64,000 nucleotides of DNA from SB15 sp964639245 (GCA_964639245.1 CAZXCU010000010.1:62001-126000); one strand, 5' to 3'; shown: positions 26,490 to 34,627, counted from the stretch's first letter. The notes: generated by a model from the letters alone, not told the origin. A program made the numbers and translations.

Positions 26490-27018
26490 AGGCTTCGGAT
26501 GCACCCACCAGAATGATCGGATCATCATAGTAGGCAGGGTCGCCATTGACCAAACGTTGTGTGCGGCAGGCTTCTTCCCCGCAGACCATACAAATCGCAT
26601 GAAGTTTATCCACATACTCGGCACGGCAAATCAGCGCGGGCATCATCCCGAACGGCTCCCCCCGAAAATCAAGGTCAAGGCCCGCTAAAATAACCCGTTT
26701 GCCATTATTTGCCAGTGCCTCGGCAATGTTTACAATCCCCTCATCAAAGAATTGTACTTCATCAATGCCGACCACCGTAACATTATCTTTGAGTAAAGCC
26801 GGAATAGCGGCGGCTTTTTCAACCGGAATCGCTTCAAAATCCATGCCATTATGCGAAGCGACTTTACTTACAGAATAACGCTGGTCAATAATCGGTTTAA
26901 ATACCTGTACCTGCTGTTGGGCAATCTTCGCACGGCGCAACCGCCGGATGAGTTCTTCTGTTTTGCCACTAAACATGCTGCCGCAAATAAGCTCAATGCG
27001 TCCGGCATGATGTTTCAA
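26434..27018 (-). CDS. tdk: Thymidine kinase (type II)
   Basis: Phosphorylates thymidine in the nucleotide salvage pathway. The 194-residue protein has the P-loop GSMFSGKT (13-20), VGIDEVQFFDEG (Walker B), the zinc ribbon CMVCGEEACRTQRL and the lasso-loop region that holds the base. The start is TTG behind a perfect AAGGAG eight bases upstream, so the TTG is well supported. It follows the L31 terminator and probably has its own promoter. The TlpA-like and ATL genes are downstream. Confidence 0.94.
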   Translation of the reverse strand: MKHHAGRIELICGSMFSGKTEELIRRLRRAKIAQQQVQVFKPIIDQRYSVSKVASHNGMDFEAIPVEKAAAIPALLKDNVTVVGIDEVQFFDEGIVNIAEALANNGKRVILAGLDLDFRGEPFGMMPALICRAEYVDKLHAICMVCGEEACRTQRLVNGDPAYYDDPIILVGASEAYEPRCREHHRVPRRAAAD

Positions 27019-27083
27019 GATGAATTCTCCTTATTCGTAATAAACTGTCAGCCCCAAAATGGCCTGCTGAACGGTTAAATATC

Positions 27084-27113
27084 AAAAAAAAGGCGGAATT
27101 CTGAGATTCCGCC
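27084..27113 (-). terminator. Rho-independent terminator of rplU-rpmA-rpmE
   Basis: On the minus strand GGCGGAAT pairs perfectly with ATTCCGCC around six bases and is followed by eight T. It starts 25 bases after the rpmE stop codon. Confidence 0.92.
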
Positions 27114-27137
27114 AGTAAAGTCAAACAGAAGCAAGAG

Positions 27138-27590
27138 TTAGAGTTGGTAGCCGCGTTCAGCAATACGCCGTTTGGCATCTGCCAGCACTTTAACACCAAT
27201 GCCGGGCAGCGCAAGAATGGCATCATCGCCTTCATTTTCCAGCTTGCGAATCAAATCGCTGACCAGATTAATGCCCGCCTCGTTCAGAATCGTGACATAG
27301 CGTTTGCCCAAATCGAGTTCATCCAACGGAATATCCGCGTTGGCAATCGCCTGTTCTTTGGCTTTTTGTTTGGCAGCCCGTTCATCACGCACGCGCAGCC
27401 GATTCAAGAAGCGGTCTACTTGCCCTTCGGTGTCCACGATACGCTGTTCACCCGTATAAAACGGATGGCAGTTGGAGCAAATGTCCACACGCAGCGCTGG
27501 GACGGCCGCCCCTGTTTTCCATTCTGTCCCGCAGGAAGTACAGGTAATGACGGCCTCGGTATACCACTTGGGGTGAATATCTTTTCTCAC
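27138..27590 (-). CDS. rpmE: Ribosomal protein L31 with C-terminal alphaCTD-like HhH extension
   Basis: The first 70 residues are bacterial L31 of the zinc-binding type (Cys17, Cys20, Cys38, Cys41; MRKDIHPKWY, CSNCHPFYTGEQ). L31 bridges the two subunits. Normal L31 has about 66-75 residues and this one has 150. A Lys/Ala-rich helix (about 68-85) leads to a second domain (about 88-150). That domain reads PLDELDLGKRYVTILNEAGI, DLIRKL, LPGIGVKVLADAKRRIAERG, and closely resembles the helix-hairpin-helix of the RNA polymerase alpha C-terminal domain. GTG start with AGGA eight bases before it. Last gene of the L21-L27-L31 operon. Confidence 0.9.
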   Translation of the reverse strand: MRKDIHPKWYTEAVITCTSCGTEWKTGAAVPALRVDICSNCHPFYTGEQRIVDTEGQVDRFLNRLRVRDERAAKQKAKEQAIANADIPLDELDLGKRYVTILNEAGINLVSDLIRKLENEGDDAILALPGIGVKVLADAKRRIAERGYQL

Positions 27591-27605
27591 GGTTGTTGTC
27601 CTAAC

Positions 27606-27881
27606 TTAGCTTTGCGCTTCCTCAACAGGCATCGGCTCAACGCTAATATACTTGCGACCATCGCGCTTCATATGAAATTTGACTGTGCCTGTGGTGATGG
27701 CAAAAATGGTGAAATCTTTGCCCATGTCCACATTCAAGCCGGGATGAAAACGTGTACCGCGCTGACGGATAATGATATTGCCCGGAATAACCAGTTCCCC
27801 GCCGAAGCGTTTGACACCCAAACGTTTGCTTTGGCTATCGCGCCCGTTACGGCTCGAACCACCACCTTTTTTATGTGCCAT
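27606..27881 (-). CDS. rpmA: Ribosomal protein L27
   Basis: L27 reaches towards the peptidyl-transferase centre with its flexible N-terminus. The 91 residues begin MAHKKGGGSSRNGRDS and contain GVKRFGGELVIPGNIIIRQRGT, GLNVDMGKDFTIFA and KFHMKR, all standard. There is no Firmicutes-type cleavable N-terminal extension. AAGGAG lies seven bases before the ATG. Eleven bases separate it from rplU and 15 from rpmE. Confidence 0.97.
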   Translation of the reverse strand: MAHKKGGGSSRNGRDSQSKRLGVKRFGGELVIPGNIIIRQRGTRFHPGLNVDMGKDFTIFAITTGTVKFHMKRDGRKYISVEPMPVEEAQS

Positions 27882-27892
27882 TGTCTAGCTCC

Positions 27893-28207
27893 TTATATTG
27901 TGATGCTATCAATCCGCAGGCGGGTGTAGCTTTGACGATGCCCACGACGCAGGCGATAGCGCTTTTTGGGTTTATACTTCCACACGAAAATTTTGCGGGC
28001 GCGATATTGCGAAACGCAGGTCACATGGACTTTTGCACCCGCTACGAGAGGTTTACCAATGGTCGGGCTGCCCGAATCTGGCACAAACAGCAGCACGTCT
28101 TCAATTTGGAACTGATGGCCTTCTTCGACAGGCAGACGTTCCACATCCACCACCGCACCGGGTTCAACCCGATACTGATGCCCACCGGAGCGTATAATTG
28201 CATACAT
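27893..28207 (-). CDS. rplU: Ribosomal protein L21
   Basis: 104 residues starting MYAIIRSGGHQYRVEPG. The 3' half has KIFVWKYKPKKRYRLRRGHRQSYTRLRI, the RNA-binding loop typical of L21. The ATG at 28207 follows GGAGA by eight bases. The longer frame upstream has no conserved residues and is rejected. It leads the L21-L27-L31 operon, and a terminator-like hairpin sits about 75 bases upstream on the same strand. Confidence 0.96.
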   Translation of the reverse strand: MYAIIRSGGHQYRVEPGAVVDVERLPVEEGHQFQIEDVLLFVPDSGSPTIGKPLVAGAKVHVTCVSQYRARKIFVWKYKPKKRYRLRRGHRQSYTRLRIDSITI

Positions 28208-28280
28208 GAATGGAATTCTCCAACTCTCACTTTTCACCGAAGATGGATCGCCACAAGGACATCTCAACGGGGAAAATTGG

Positions 28281-28314
28281 CAAAAAAAAACGCTGACTCA
28301 GGGATTGAGTCGGC
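28281..28314 (-). terminator. Terminator hairpin upstream of rplU
   Basis: On the minus strand GCCGACTCA pairs with TGAGTCAGC (one G-T pair) around five bases and is followed by G and nine T. It lies 122 bases after the LiaF-like gene and 74 bases before rplU. It may simply end the upstream transcript, or act as an L21 leader attenuator. Confidence 0.85.
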
Positions 28315-28435
28315 TGAAAATTATACCTGTGGCTTGATATGGGGGTCAATGGTGAGAGTGTCGCCAGACCATATTCACTGTACAAACAACGCTAAAAATA
28401 CAGATAGGCTAAGCATTCAAAATCTTACGGGTATA

Positions 28436-29224
28436 TCATTCGCCTACTGCCAAGAGGATATTGCCGAAAGTCGCGGCAACCGTGAGTTGAATGGCGGGTT
28501 GGTCAGCTCGGTAAGTGGGGGTGGCATAAAATTTGCCTGTGCTATCGGCCTTGAGGGCGTTCCCCGCGACAATCACCTTAGAAAACGGGCTGACATCCGT
28601 TCGCACAATGGCGGGAACATCCGGCGGAACTGTCACCTGCACCTCGCCAAAAGTAGAACGAATATACAGCGTGCCGACTTCTCTATCGGGACAAATCACC
28701 TTAATATTGCCGATGCCGGTGGCAATGTGCGCCCGTTCGATTTGTAACCCGCGCAAATCGGCTTGCAGTTCACCCAGATGCGCGCTCATTAAAATTTTCC
28801 AAGGGATGTCCTGTGCCAGCGCCACATCCCAATCCGCCAGCGAAAACAGCCATGTATCGCTGCGCTGCATTGCTAGGGTTGCATGGTTGTTGCGAACACT
28901 TAACCGGGGACGCGAACGCGCCGTATATTGCCCGGAAATCAACCGCCCCACCCGTTTGAGTCCCTTTAAACGCACATCAATTTCAGCGCTGTTAATTTCC
29001 AGAGAGGCTGATTCAACACTGCCGCGTGTAATCCCAAAAGTTTGCGCCTGCCAGCTAGGGGCTAAATCCCCCCGAATCAGAATTTGCATCCCCAACAATA
29101 TCAGCATCACAGGCCAGAAGCGGGTGATGTCCGCATCAATCAGGAAGAAGTTGTTCAACAACAGAATCCCACCGATGATGAGTACCACCAGTGGGATGAG
29201 AAACGGGCTGCGCTGTGACCGCAC
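28436..29224 (-). CDS. LiaF-like / DUF5668-type membrane protein
   Basis: About 262 residues. Two close membrane helices at the N-terminus (FLIPLVVLIIGGILLLNNFF and FWPVMLILLGMQILI) form the LiaI/LiaF-like unit. The rest is a beta-rich domain with repeated short strands (GSVESASLEINSAEIDVRLKG, IATGIGNIKVICP, GTLYIRSTFGEVQVTVP). This is the layout of cell-wall stress sensor proteins that act on two-component systems. The GTG at 29224 follows GAGAGG and comes four bases after the sigma-factor stop. No kinase is adjacent. Its presence behind the primary sigma gene is the interesting context. Confidence 0.7.
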   Translation of the reverse strand: MRSQRSPFLIPLVVLIIGGILLLNNFFLIDADITRFWPVMLILLGMQILIRGDLAPSWQAQTFGITRGSVESASLEINSAEIDVRLKGLKRVGRLISGQYTARSRPRLSVRNNHATLAMQRSDTWLFSLADWDVALAQDIPWKILMSAHLGELQADLRGLQIERAHIATGIGNIKVICPDREVGTLYIRSTFGEVQVTVPPDVPAIVRTDVSPFSKVIVAGNALKADSTGKFYATPTYRADQPAIQLTVAATFGNILLAVGE

Positions 29225-29228
29225 AGGC

Positions 29229-30506
29229 TTAATCCTCTCGTAAATAATCCCGCAGCAGCACATGGGCTGATGACCGCCGCAGACGATTCAGCGCTTGTGC
29301 TTCCAGCTGACGCACCCGTTCGCGGGTCACGCCGATTTTCTTGCCTACTTCCTCCAGTGTATGCGTTTCGCCATCGTCAAGGCCGTAGCGCATCCGCAAG
29401 ATTTCGGCTTCACGCATGGGCAACCGTCCCAAAACCGACTCGACCTGTTCGCGCAGCAAATTGGCGGTGGTCATTTCGTCCGGTGCAGGGCTGGAGGTAT
29501 CCTCAATAAAATCGCCCAGTTCGGAATCAGAATCATCATCAATGGGCGAATCCAAACTAATAGGCCGCCATGAAATTTCAATCAGGCTCAAGACCTTATC
29601 TTCGGTGGTTTCCATACGTGTGGCAACTTCTTCTGGCAGCGCATCCCGCCCTAACTCCTGTTGAAGTTCAAGCGTCACCCGGCGCAGTTTATTTAATTGG
29701 TCGCCCATATGCACTGGCACCCGAATCGTGCGCCCTTGGTCGGCAACCGCACGGCTAATGGCTTGCCGAATCCACCATGTGGCGTAGGTGCTGAATTTAT
29801 GCCCGCGCTGATATTCAAATTTACGCACTGCCCGGATCAACCCGATGTTGCCTTCTTGGATCAAGTCCAGAAATGGCACGCCGCGCCCCACAAACCGCTT
29901 GGCAACGCTAATCACCAACCGGGCATTGGCACGAATCAAATGCTCCTGCGCCATTTCACCATCAAAGATGATGTTTTGCAGGTCATAAATTTCATCATCA
30001 GACAAACGTCCGTTCTTATCATCCAACGCTTCACGGGCAAATTCCGCCGCTTCAATCCGTTTGGCAAGCGAAACCTCTTCCTCTGCCGTCAGCAGGGGAA
30101 CTTTACCGGCTTCCTTGAGGTAAATTCCGACGACATCATCGTTGTTGATGGCGTGTTGATAGCCTTCATCGTCGCTGAAGTCCAACATGAGCAGTTCTTC
30201 TTCAGTCGGCTCTAGGTCATCCACGTCTAGTTCATCCGGCTCTTCGCTAATGTTCGGAATGGATTCTTCTTCATCCTCCTCAACGGATTTCGAAGAAGTG
30301 CTGCCTACCTTCTGTCCGATTGCGGGCAAGGGGGCATCCTTGACAATTTCAATGCCGGCCTCGCTTAATTCGTCCATCAGGTCTTCGACAAGAGGAAGGT
30401 CTTGCTCCAGCTGAGGCACAACCAGCATGAACTCGTCAAACGTGACGTAGCCCCGCGTTTTGCCTAGCGTTAGCAGTTGTTGACGCATCTCGTTCAGGTC
30501 TGCCAT
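29229..30506 (-). CDS. rpoD: Primary sigma factor (RpoD/SigA)
   Basis: This is the housekeeping sigma subunit of RNA polymerase. Its 425 residues contain a region 1.1-like start (TRGYVTFDEFMLVVPQLEQD), an acidic linker (about 70-125) and region 1.2 (DVVGIYLKEAGKVPLL). Region 2 follows (ARLVISVAKRFVGRGVPFLD, FSTYATWWIRQAISRA), then region 3 and region 4 (EVGKKIGVTRERVRQLEAQA). The complete region 1.1 and full region 4.2 mark it as the primary factor. The ATG at 30506 sits behind GAGGAGGG. It follows the DUF4340-like gene but is separated from it by a terminator hairpin. Confidence 0.95.
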   Translation of the reverse strand: MADLNEMRQQLLTLGKTRGYVTFDEFMLVVPQLEQDLPLVEDLMDELSEAGIEIVKDAPLPAIGQKVGSTSSKSVEEDEEESIPNISEEPDELDVDDLEPTEEELLMLDFSDDEGYQHAINNDDVVGIYLKEAGKVPLLTAEEEVSLAKRIEAAEFAREALDDKNGRLSDDEIYDLQNIIFDGEMAQEHLIRANARLVISVAKRFVGRGVPFLDLIQEGNIGLIRAVRKFEYQRGHKFSTYATWWIRQAISRAVADQGRTIRVPVHMGDQLNKLRRVTLELQQELGRDALPEEVATRMETTEDKVLSLIEISWRPISLDSPIDDDSDSELGDFIEDTSSPAPDEMTTANLLREQVESVLGRLPMREAEILRMRYGLDDGETHTLEEVGKKIGVTRERVRQLEAQALNRLRRSSAHVLLRDYLRED

Positions 30507-30532
30507 ACCCTCCTCAACTGGGTCACTTAGAT

Positions 30533-30558
30533 AAAAAATCCCGCCGTGTGTGGCGGGA
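30533..30558 (-). terminator. Terminator hairpin directly upstream of the sigma-factor gene
   Basis: On the minus strand TCCCGCC pairs perfectly with GGCGGGA around ACACAC and is followed by six T. It is 45 bases after the DUF4340-like gene stop and only 27 bases before the sigma-factor ATG. No promoter fits between the hairpin and the ATG. Confidence 0.88.
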
Positions 30559-30602
30559 ATCTGCTTTGTTACCAAACTCAACCTCACACATTATCTCATA
30601 CG

Positions 30603-31229
30603 CTACGGAACGGACGTATCTGTCGGTTCAAGGAGCGCCTCGGTGGGCGCTAGTTGGGTCATCACCATCACAAGTGTTTCTATCAGTTCCGTTGGTACAA
30701 TATCAATTATAGTGCTATTTACGTTTGCTGCCACATAATAACCATCGCCTTGCGGTGTTTTGTTACCAACCTCAAAACCAAACAGGTCTTGCCCGCTAAT
30801 TTCCCGATTGAGTTGAAAGCGTACCGCATATTTTGAATTTGGCAAAAAACCAAAATCTTCCATAGGCCTATTGTTCCGTGAGACAGCTTGCACGCCAAAC
30901 ATAAAAGCGACCAGTTCTGTTGCATACTGGGCTTGAGCGGAATCCACCGAAGGGCGCGTACCATCCGGCCTCAAGAGTACCCAATCCCCATCCATTTCCT
31001 GAGTCAATACAAAATAAATTGTATCTTCCGGGACAGCATTGGGAATCACAAATTCGATACTGACGATTTCTTGTGCATCGAGAATGAACGGGAACAACAA
31101 GTAGTTCGGTGAAACCGATGCAGGTGTGGGCGTGGTGGGGGCAGGTCGTCCGTTTGCAATCAACACACCAACACTTACTATAGCAAGAATCAGGAGAGAA
31201 ATATAGCCGCTTTTTAAACGCTTTGCCAA
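30603..31229 (-). CDS. DUF4340-like membrane-anchored protein of the Gld-type ABC operon
   Basis: About 208 residues with an N-terminal membrane anchor (YISLLILAIVSVGVLIA) and a Thr/Pro linker. The beta-rich outer domain includes SKYAVRFQL, then GQDLFGFEVGNKTPQGDGYYV, similar to DUF4340 proteins found with GldG-type transporters. The TTG at 31229 is preferred because GGAGG lies five bases before it. It overlaps the GldG-like gene by 16 bases. The family match is by pattern and context and is not certain. Confidence 0.6.
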   Translation of the reverse strand: MAKRLKSGYISLLILAIVSVGVLIANGRPAPTTPTPASVSPNYLLFPFILDAQEIVSIEFVIPNAVPEDTIYFVLTQEMDGDWVLLRPDGTRPSVDSAQAQYATELVAFMFGVQAVSRNNRPMEDFGFLPNSKYAVRFQLNREISGQDLFGFEVGNKTPQGDGYYVAANVNSTIIDIVPTELIETLVMVMTQLAPTEALLEPTDTSVP

Positions 31230-32890
31230 CGCCGCCTCCGCACAAACCACACCAAGGCCCCAATTACCAGCACAAAAAACGGCATAATAAATGTCGTGAA
31301 TAGGGAGACACGCTGACGCTGCTGTTCGGTTGCCGAAATAGGCAGCAAATCTGCGTCTATTTGCGCTTCAAAGACCAGATTTTCGTCGGTAGCCACAATC
31401 CAACTGGCAATATTGTTCCAGAACAACCCGTTCCCCTCAAAGCCTACCAGAAAATCATTGGTCAGCCAATCTACATCCCCCACCATGACCAATCGCGCTC
31501 CCTCGTCGGCATTTTCGTTGAGGGCGGGGGGAGTACGCACCGCCACGCCCATGACCAACCGTCCGGGGGTGTCCTCACCCTCGTTAAATTCTGCTAGGGC
31601 ATCGCCCCCCGCAAAATTTTGCAGATTCGTTTCGCCATAGGATTGGTCGGAGGACAGCATCAAAGGTTCGCGTAGATAACGGTTCTGACGTTCAGTGGGT
31701 GTTTCCACAATTTCAATGGAACGCACCAGCGACAGCACAATCGGTAAATTGTCCGAAAAATCGAGCGTAATCGGGTTTGACGAGGAATAAAACGCCGGAA
31801 TCGGGTTAAATTCACTGTCAAAGGACGATTCCAATTCCACGACCAGATCTTGACGGAGGCGCACCCCAAATTCATCCCACAAAAAAGCGGTCAAAGGGTC
31901 GTCTACCAACAGGGTATCATTCACCCCCCCAAATACCGGGTCAATATAGGGTGGATTCGCTAGCACAATCAAACGCCCGCCAGTTTCGACATACGCCGCG
32001 AGCAAAGCCACTTCTTTCGGGTCAAAAGCGGAGGATGGCCCCACAATGACCAGCGCGGTTGCATCATCGGGAATCGACTCGGCTGTGAGCAAATTAATTT
32101 CCGCCATTTGCACATTCAACACGGATTCTAATACACGCCTTGCTCGGAAAATCCCCGTTCCGGCTTGCGATTCGATGCTGAGTTCGTTATGCCCCTGCAC
32201 AAAATAAAAATTGCTCGTGCCTGCGGTCAACATAGCGACCAGCGTATTAGAAATCGCCCGTTCATTAGCCGCCCCGATATACTGCACCGACGCGATAATC
32301 GGGTCGCCGTTTTCGTCTAAAACCGTCGCAAAAATGGCATTAATTTTGTTTTCCAGCGCGTCATAGCCATACGTTCCGGCTAAAATCGGGTCTTCGGCAG
32401 GGTCAACATATTGGAGTTCAATCGCATTATCCCCTTCGGCATCATATTGACGCAAAATAATATCGGCGGATTCGCGTTCGCGTAGATATTCACGCGGGTA
32501 AAACGCAACCAGTCGAATGGCCGCGCCACTTTGCTGCACCCGTTGAATCGCGCTTAAGGACGCATCATTCAGGCTAAACTGCGCTCCATCGGTTAAGTCA
32601 ACGGTAATGTTGCGGCGGTCAATTTGCACATACACCACAATCACCCCCACCACAAACAATACCAGCAAAATCAGACTGGTAGTGCCTGCCGCAATCCGCC
32701 GACCACTCAGCAGCGCCCGCACTTCCTCCGGCGCAAACACAATCCACACACTCAGACCCGCAATCCCCAGCGCCAACAATGCGAAAACAACCGGGGTGAC
32801 TTCGCCCTCGTATAAAAATGCTACCAGCGCGGCGAAAATTGCCAGTGTACCGACCATGCTTGCTCCGCGCACAAGTCTTTCGGGAATCAT
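31214..32890 (-). CDS. GldG-like ABC-type uncharacterised transport protein
   Basis: 558 residues. Three hydrophobic segments near the N-terminus precede a long outer region of the ABC_transp_aux/IFT52-GIFT-like type (DLTDGAQFSLNDASLSAIQRV, VQGHNELSIES, TALVIVGPSSAFDPKE, GGRLIVLANP). A final membrane helix and a basic tail (FVRRRRW) close it. In Bacteroidetes GldG works with GldA and GldF in gliding, and in many other phyla the same trio has no known role. The ATG at 32890 follows GGAGG, and ATGA overlaps the permease stop. Confidence 0.82.
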   Translation of the reverse strand: MIPERLVRGASMVGTLAIFAALVAFLYEGEVTPVVFALLALGIAGLSVWIVFAPEEVRALLSGRRIAAGTTSLILLVLFVVGVIVVYVQIDRRNITVDLTDGAQFSLNDASLSAIQRVQQSGAAIRLVAFYPREYLRERESADIILRQYDAEGDNAIELQYVDPAEDPILAGTYGYDALENKINAIFATVLDENGDPIIASVQYIGAANERAISNTLVAMLTAGTSNFYFVQGHNELSIESQAGTGIFRARRVLESVLNVQMAEINLLTAESIPDDATALVIVGPSSAFDPKEVALLAAYVETGGRLIVLANPPYIDPVFGGVNDTLLVDDPLTAFLWDEFGVRLRQDLVVELESSFDSEFNPIPAFYSSSNPITLDFSDNLPIVLSLVRSIEIVETPTERQNRYLREPLMLSSDQSYGETNLQNFAGGDALAEFNEGEDTPGRLVMGVAVRTPPALNENADEGARLVMVGDVDWLTNDFLVGFEGNGLFWNNIASWIVATDENLVFEAQIDADLLPISATEQQRQRVSLFTTFIMPFFVLVIGALVWFVRRRRWQSV

Positions 32891-33651
32891 CGCCACCTCC
32901 GCGATTCTAAAATCTGAATGGTGGCATACAGCATGACCGCCACAATCGCTATATAAAATGCCACGTCTTCCATGCGAATCACGCCAATCATGAACGATGT
33001 TGAATAATGGGCTTGCAGGCTAATGACCCGCAGCGCCCGCGCCAATTCGGTGCTGATAATCGACGCAGGCAGCAACCCCGCCAAATCTCCCAACCACAGG
33101 ATGAACAGGGTTGCCATGCTCAAAAACCCCGCGATAATCTGATTTTCCGTCATGGCAGAAAAAAATAACCCTACCGCCAGTGTTGCCCCACCAAACAGCC
33201 AGATGCCTAAAAATCCCGCAATCACAGGCCCGATATCCATCGAGGGGTGTAACGGGGTGTTGCTAAAAGTTGTCAGCAGGGCAATGATGATGGGATACAC
33301 CACCGTCAGCGCTAAAATGACCGTGTAGTAGGCCCATGCACCCAGAAATTTCCCGATGACGATTTCACTGTCCCGTACAGGCATGGTGAACATCAATTCC
33401 AGCGTGCCTTCGCGGGCTTCTTCCGCCAGCAGGCGCATGGTCAAAAGCGGCGCAAAAAAAATCATAAAAAATGCGAAGCCATTCAAAGCGACTGTGCCGT
33501 CAGGACTCTGGGCGGTCAACACACGCTGTTCTAAATCGCTGTTAAAGCCTAGCGAAATTAACAACAGAATCGCAAAAGCCACCAGATAAGCAATCGGAGA
33601 GACAAAATATTGGGCGAGTTCGCGCCTAAAAATAACCCAGATGCTATGCAC
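32887..33651 (-). CDS. GldF-like ABC-2 permease
   Basis: 254 residues with six membrane helices. It opens IWVIFRRELAQYFVSPIAYL and contains LLTMRLLAEEAREGTLELMFTMP, the hallmark loop of GldF/NosY-type permeases. It would form the channel with the GldA-like ATPase. GTG start inside the ATPase stop region (eight-base overlap), and its own stop overlaps the GldG-like ATG. Substrate unknown. Confidence 0.87.
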   Translation of the reverse strand: MHSIWVIFRRELAQYFVSPIAYLVAFAILLLISLGFNSDLEQRVLTAQSPDGTVALNGFAFFMIFFAPLLTMRLLAEEAREGTLELMFTMPVRDSEIVIGKFLGAWAYYTVILALTVVYPIIIALLTTFSNTPLHPSMDIGPVIAGFLGIWLFGGATLAVGLFFSAMTENQIIAGFLSMATLFILWLGDLAGLLPASIISTELARALRVISLQAHYSTSFMIGVIRMEDVAFYIAIVAVMLYATIQILESRRWR

Positions 33652-34561
33652 GATTCACCTCGGTAATTTCGATGAAAATATCTTCTAATGAGGTGGCTAG
33701 GGGACGCAACTCCAGCAAGTCAAGTTTGGCGCTGGCAATCGCTTGGGCAATCGCCGGACGGATTTCCCGATTGCTGCGCGGCGTGACAATCAGCCCATCC
33801 TGGAAAACAGTCACCTCGCCCACCTCCCCCAATTTTTTCAGGGTGTCTTGCAAGGTCGAAATTTTGCCCCGTACCCGCACAAAGATTCGCCCACGCATTT
33901 GTAACCGTTCTCGCAGTTCCACCGGCGACCCCTGTGCCAGAATTTGCCCTTGATGAATGATAATCACATCATCACACAGTTGTTCCGCTTCAGAAAGAAT
34001 ATGTGTGCTGAACAACACGGTATGATTCTGGGCAAGGTCACGAATCAACTGGCGTACTTCACGCACTTGAGAGGGATCTAAACCGATAGTTGGTTCATCC
34101 AGAATCAAAACAGGCGGATTGTGAACAATTGCTTGAGCTAACCCCAAACGTTGGCGCATCCCCTTTGAAATGCTGCGTACCAGACTATGAGCGCGGTGCG
34201 CCAGTTGGACTTTTTCTAAGGCTGCCAGCGCCGCTTTTTTAGGCTGTTTGAGTCCGCGAATTTCCCCCATAAATTTGACATAGCCTAACACGGTCATGTC
34301 TGGATAGAGGGGAACGGTTTCGGGTAAATAGCCGACCTGCTGGCGGGCATCAATCGAATCGGTGGAGACATCATAGCCCGCGACAATAGCTTTCCCGGCG
34401 GTGGGGGGCATGTAGCCAGTCAAGATTCGCATCGTGGTGGTTTTACCAGCCCCATTCGGGCCAAGAAACCCCACAATTTGCCCTCCTTTGGCTTTAAATG
34501 AGATGCCGTCGAGCGCCGTAAAATTACCATAGCGCTTGACCAGATTTTGCACTTCTATCAA
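33644..34561 (-). CDS. GldA-like ABC transporter ATP-binding protein
   Basis: 305 residues with Walker A GPNGAGKTT (34-42), signature ISKGMRQR (131-138), Walker B VLILDEPTIGLD (151-162) and an H-loop in LFSTHILSEAEQ. The C-terminal extension of about 90 residues is typical of the GldA/NatA type. It is first in a four-gene operon (ATPase, permease, GldG-like, DUF4340-like). The start is TTG, with only a distant AGGA in front. A perfect TATAAT stands about 28 bases upstream. Confidence 0.9.
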   Translation of the reverse strand: MIEVQNLVKRYGNFTALDGISFKAKGGQIVGFLGPNGAGKTTTMRILTGYMPPTAGKAIVAGYDVSTDSIDARQQVGYLPETVPLYPDMTVLGYVKFMGEIRGLKQPKKAALAALEKVQLAHRAHSLVRSISKGMRQRLGLAQAIVHNPPVLILDEPTIGLDPSQVREVRQLIRDLAQNHTVLFSTHILSEAEQLCDDVIIIHQGQILAQGSPVELRERLQMRGRIFVRVRGKISTLQDTLKKLGEVGEVTVFQDGLIVTPRSNREIRPAIAQAIASAKLDLLELRPLATSLEDIFIEITEVNRA

Positions 34562-34588
34562 GGTTCTAATGTCCTGTGTATCATGACC

Positions 34589-34594
34589 ATTATA
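34589..34594 (-). promoter_or_regulatory. -10 element of the Gld-type operon promoter
   Basis: TATAAT on the minus strand, which would start transcription about 20 bases before the TTG start codon of the ATPase gene. The -35 would fall inside the hairpin that terminates the MFS gene, and no good TTGACA match is present (TGGTCA at 19 bases is the nearest). Confidence 0.5.
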
Positions 34595-34599
34595 AAAGA

Positions 34600-34627
34600 A
34601 AAAAACAGGGTATTGACCATACCCTGT
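34600..34627 (-). terminator. Rho-independent terminator of the lipoprotein/MFS operon
   Basis: On the minus strand ACAGGGTAT pairs perfectly with ATACCCTGT around five bases and runs into T-rich sequence (TTTTTTTCTTTT, beginning with the last stem base). It ends transcription 27 bases after the MFS stop and abuts the Gld-operon -10 box. Confidence 0.9.

Noticed and set aside
27144..28747. Two long plus-strand open frames across rpmE, rpmA and rplU
   Set aside because: They are the reverse complement of three well-conserved ribosomal protein genes. Composition is odd and there are no motifs.
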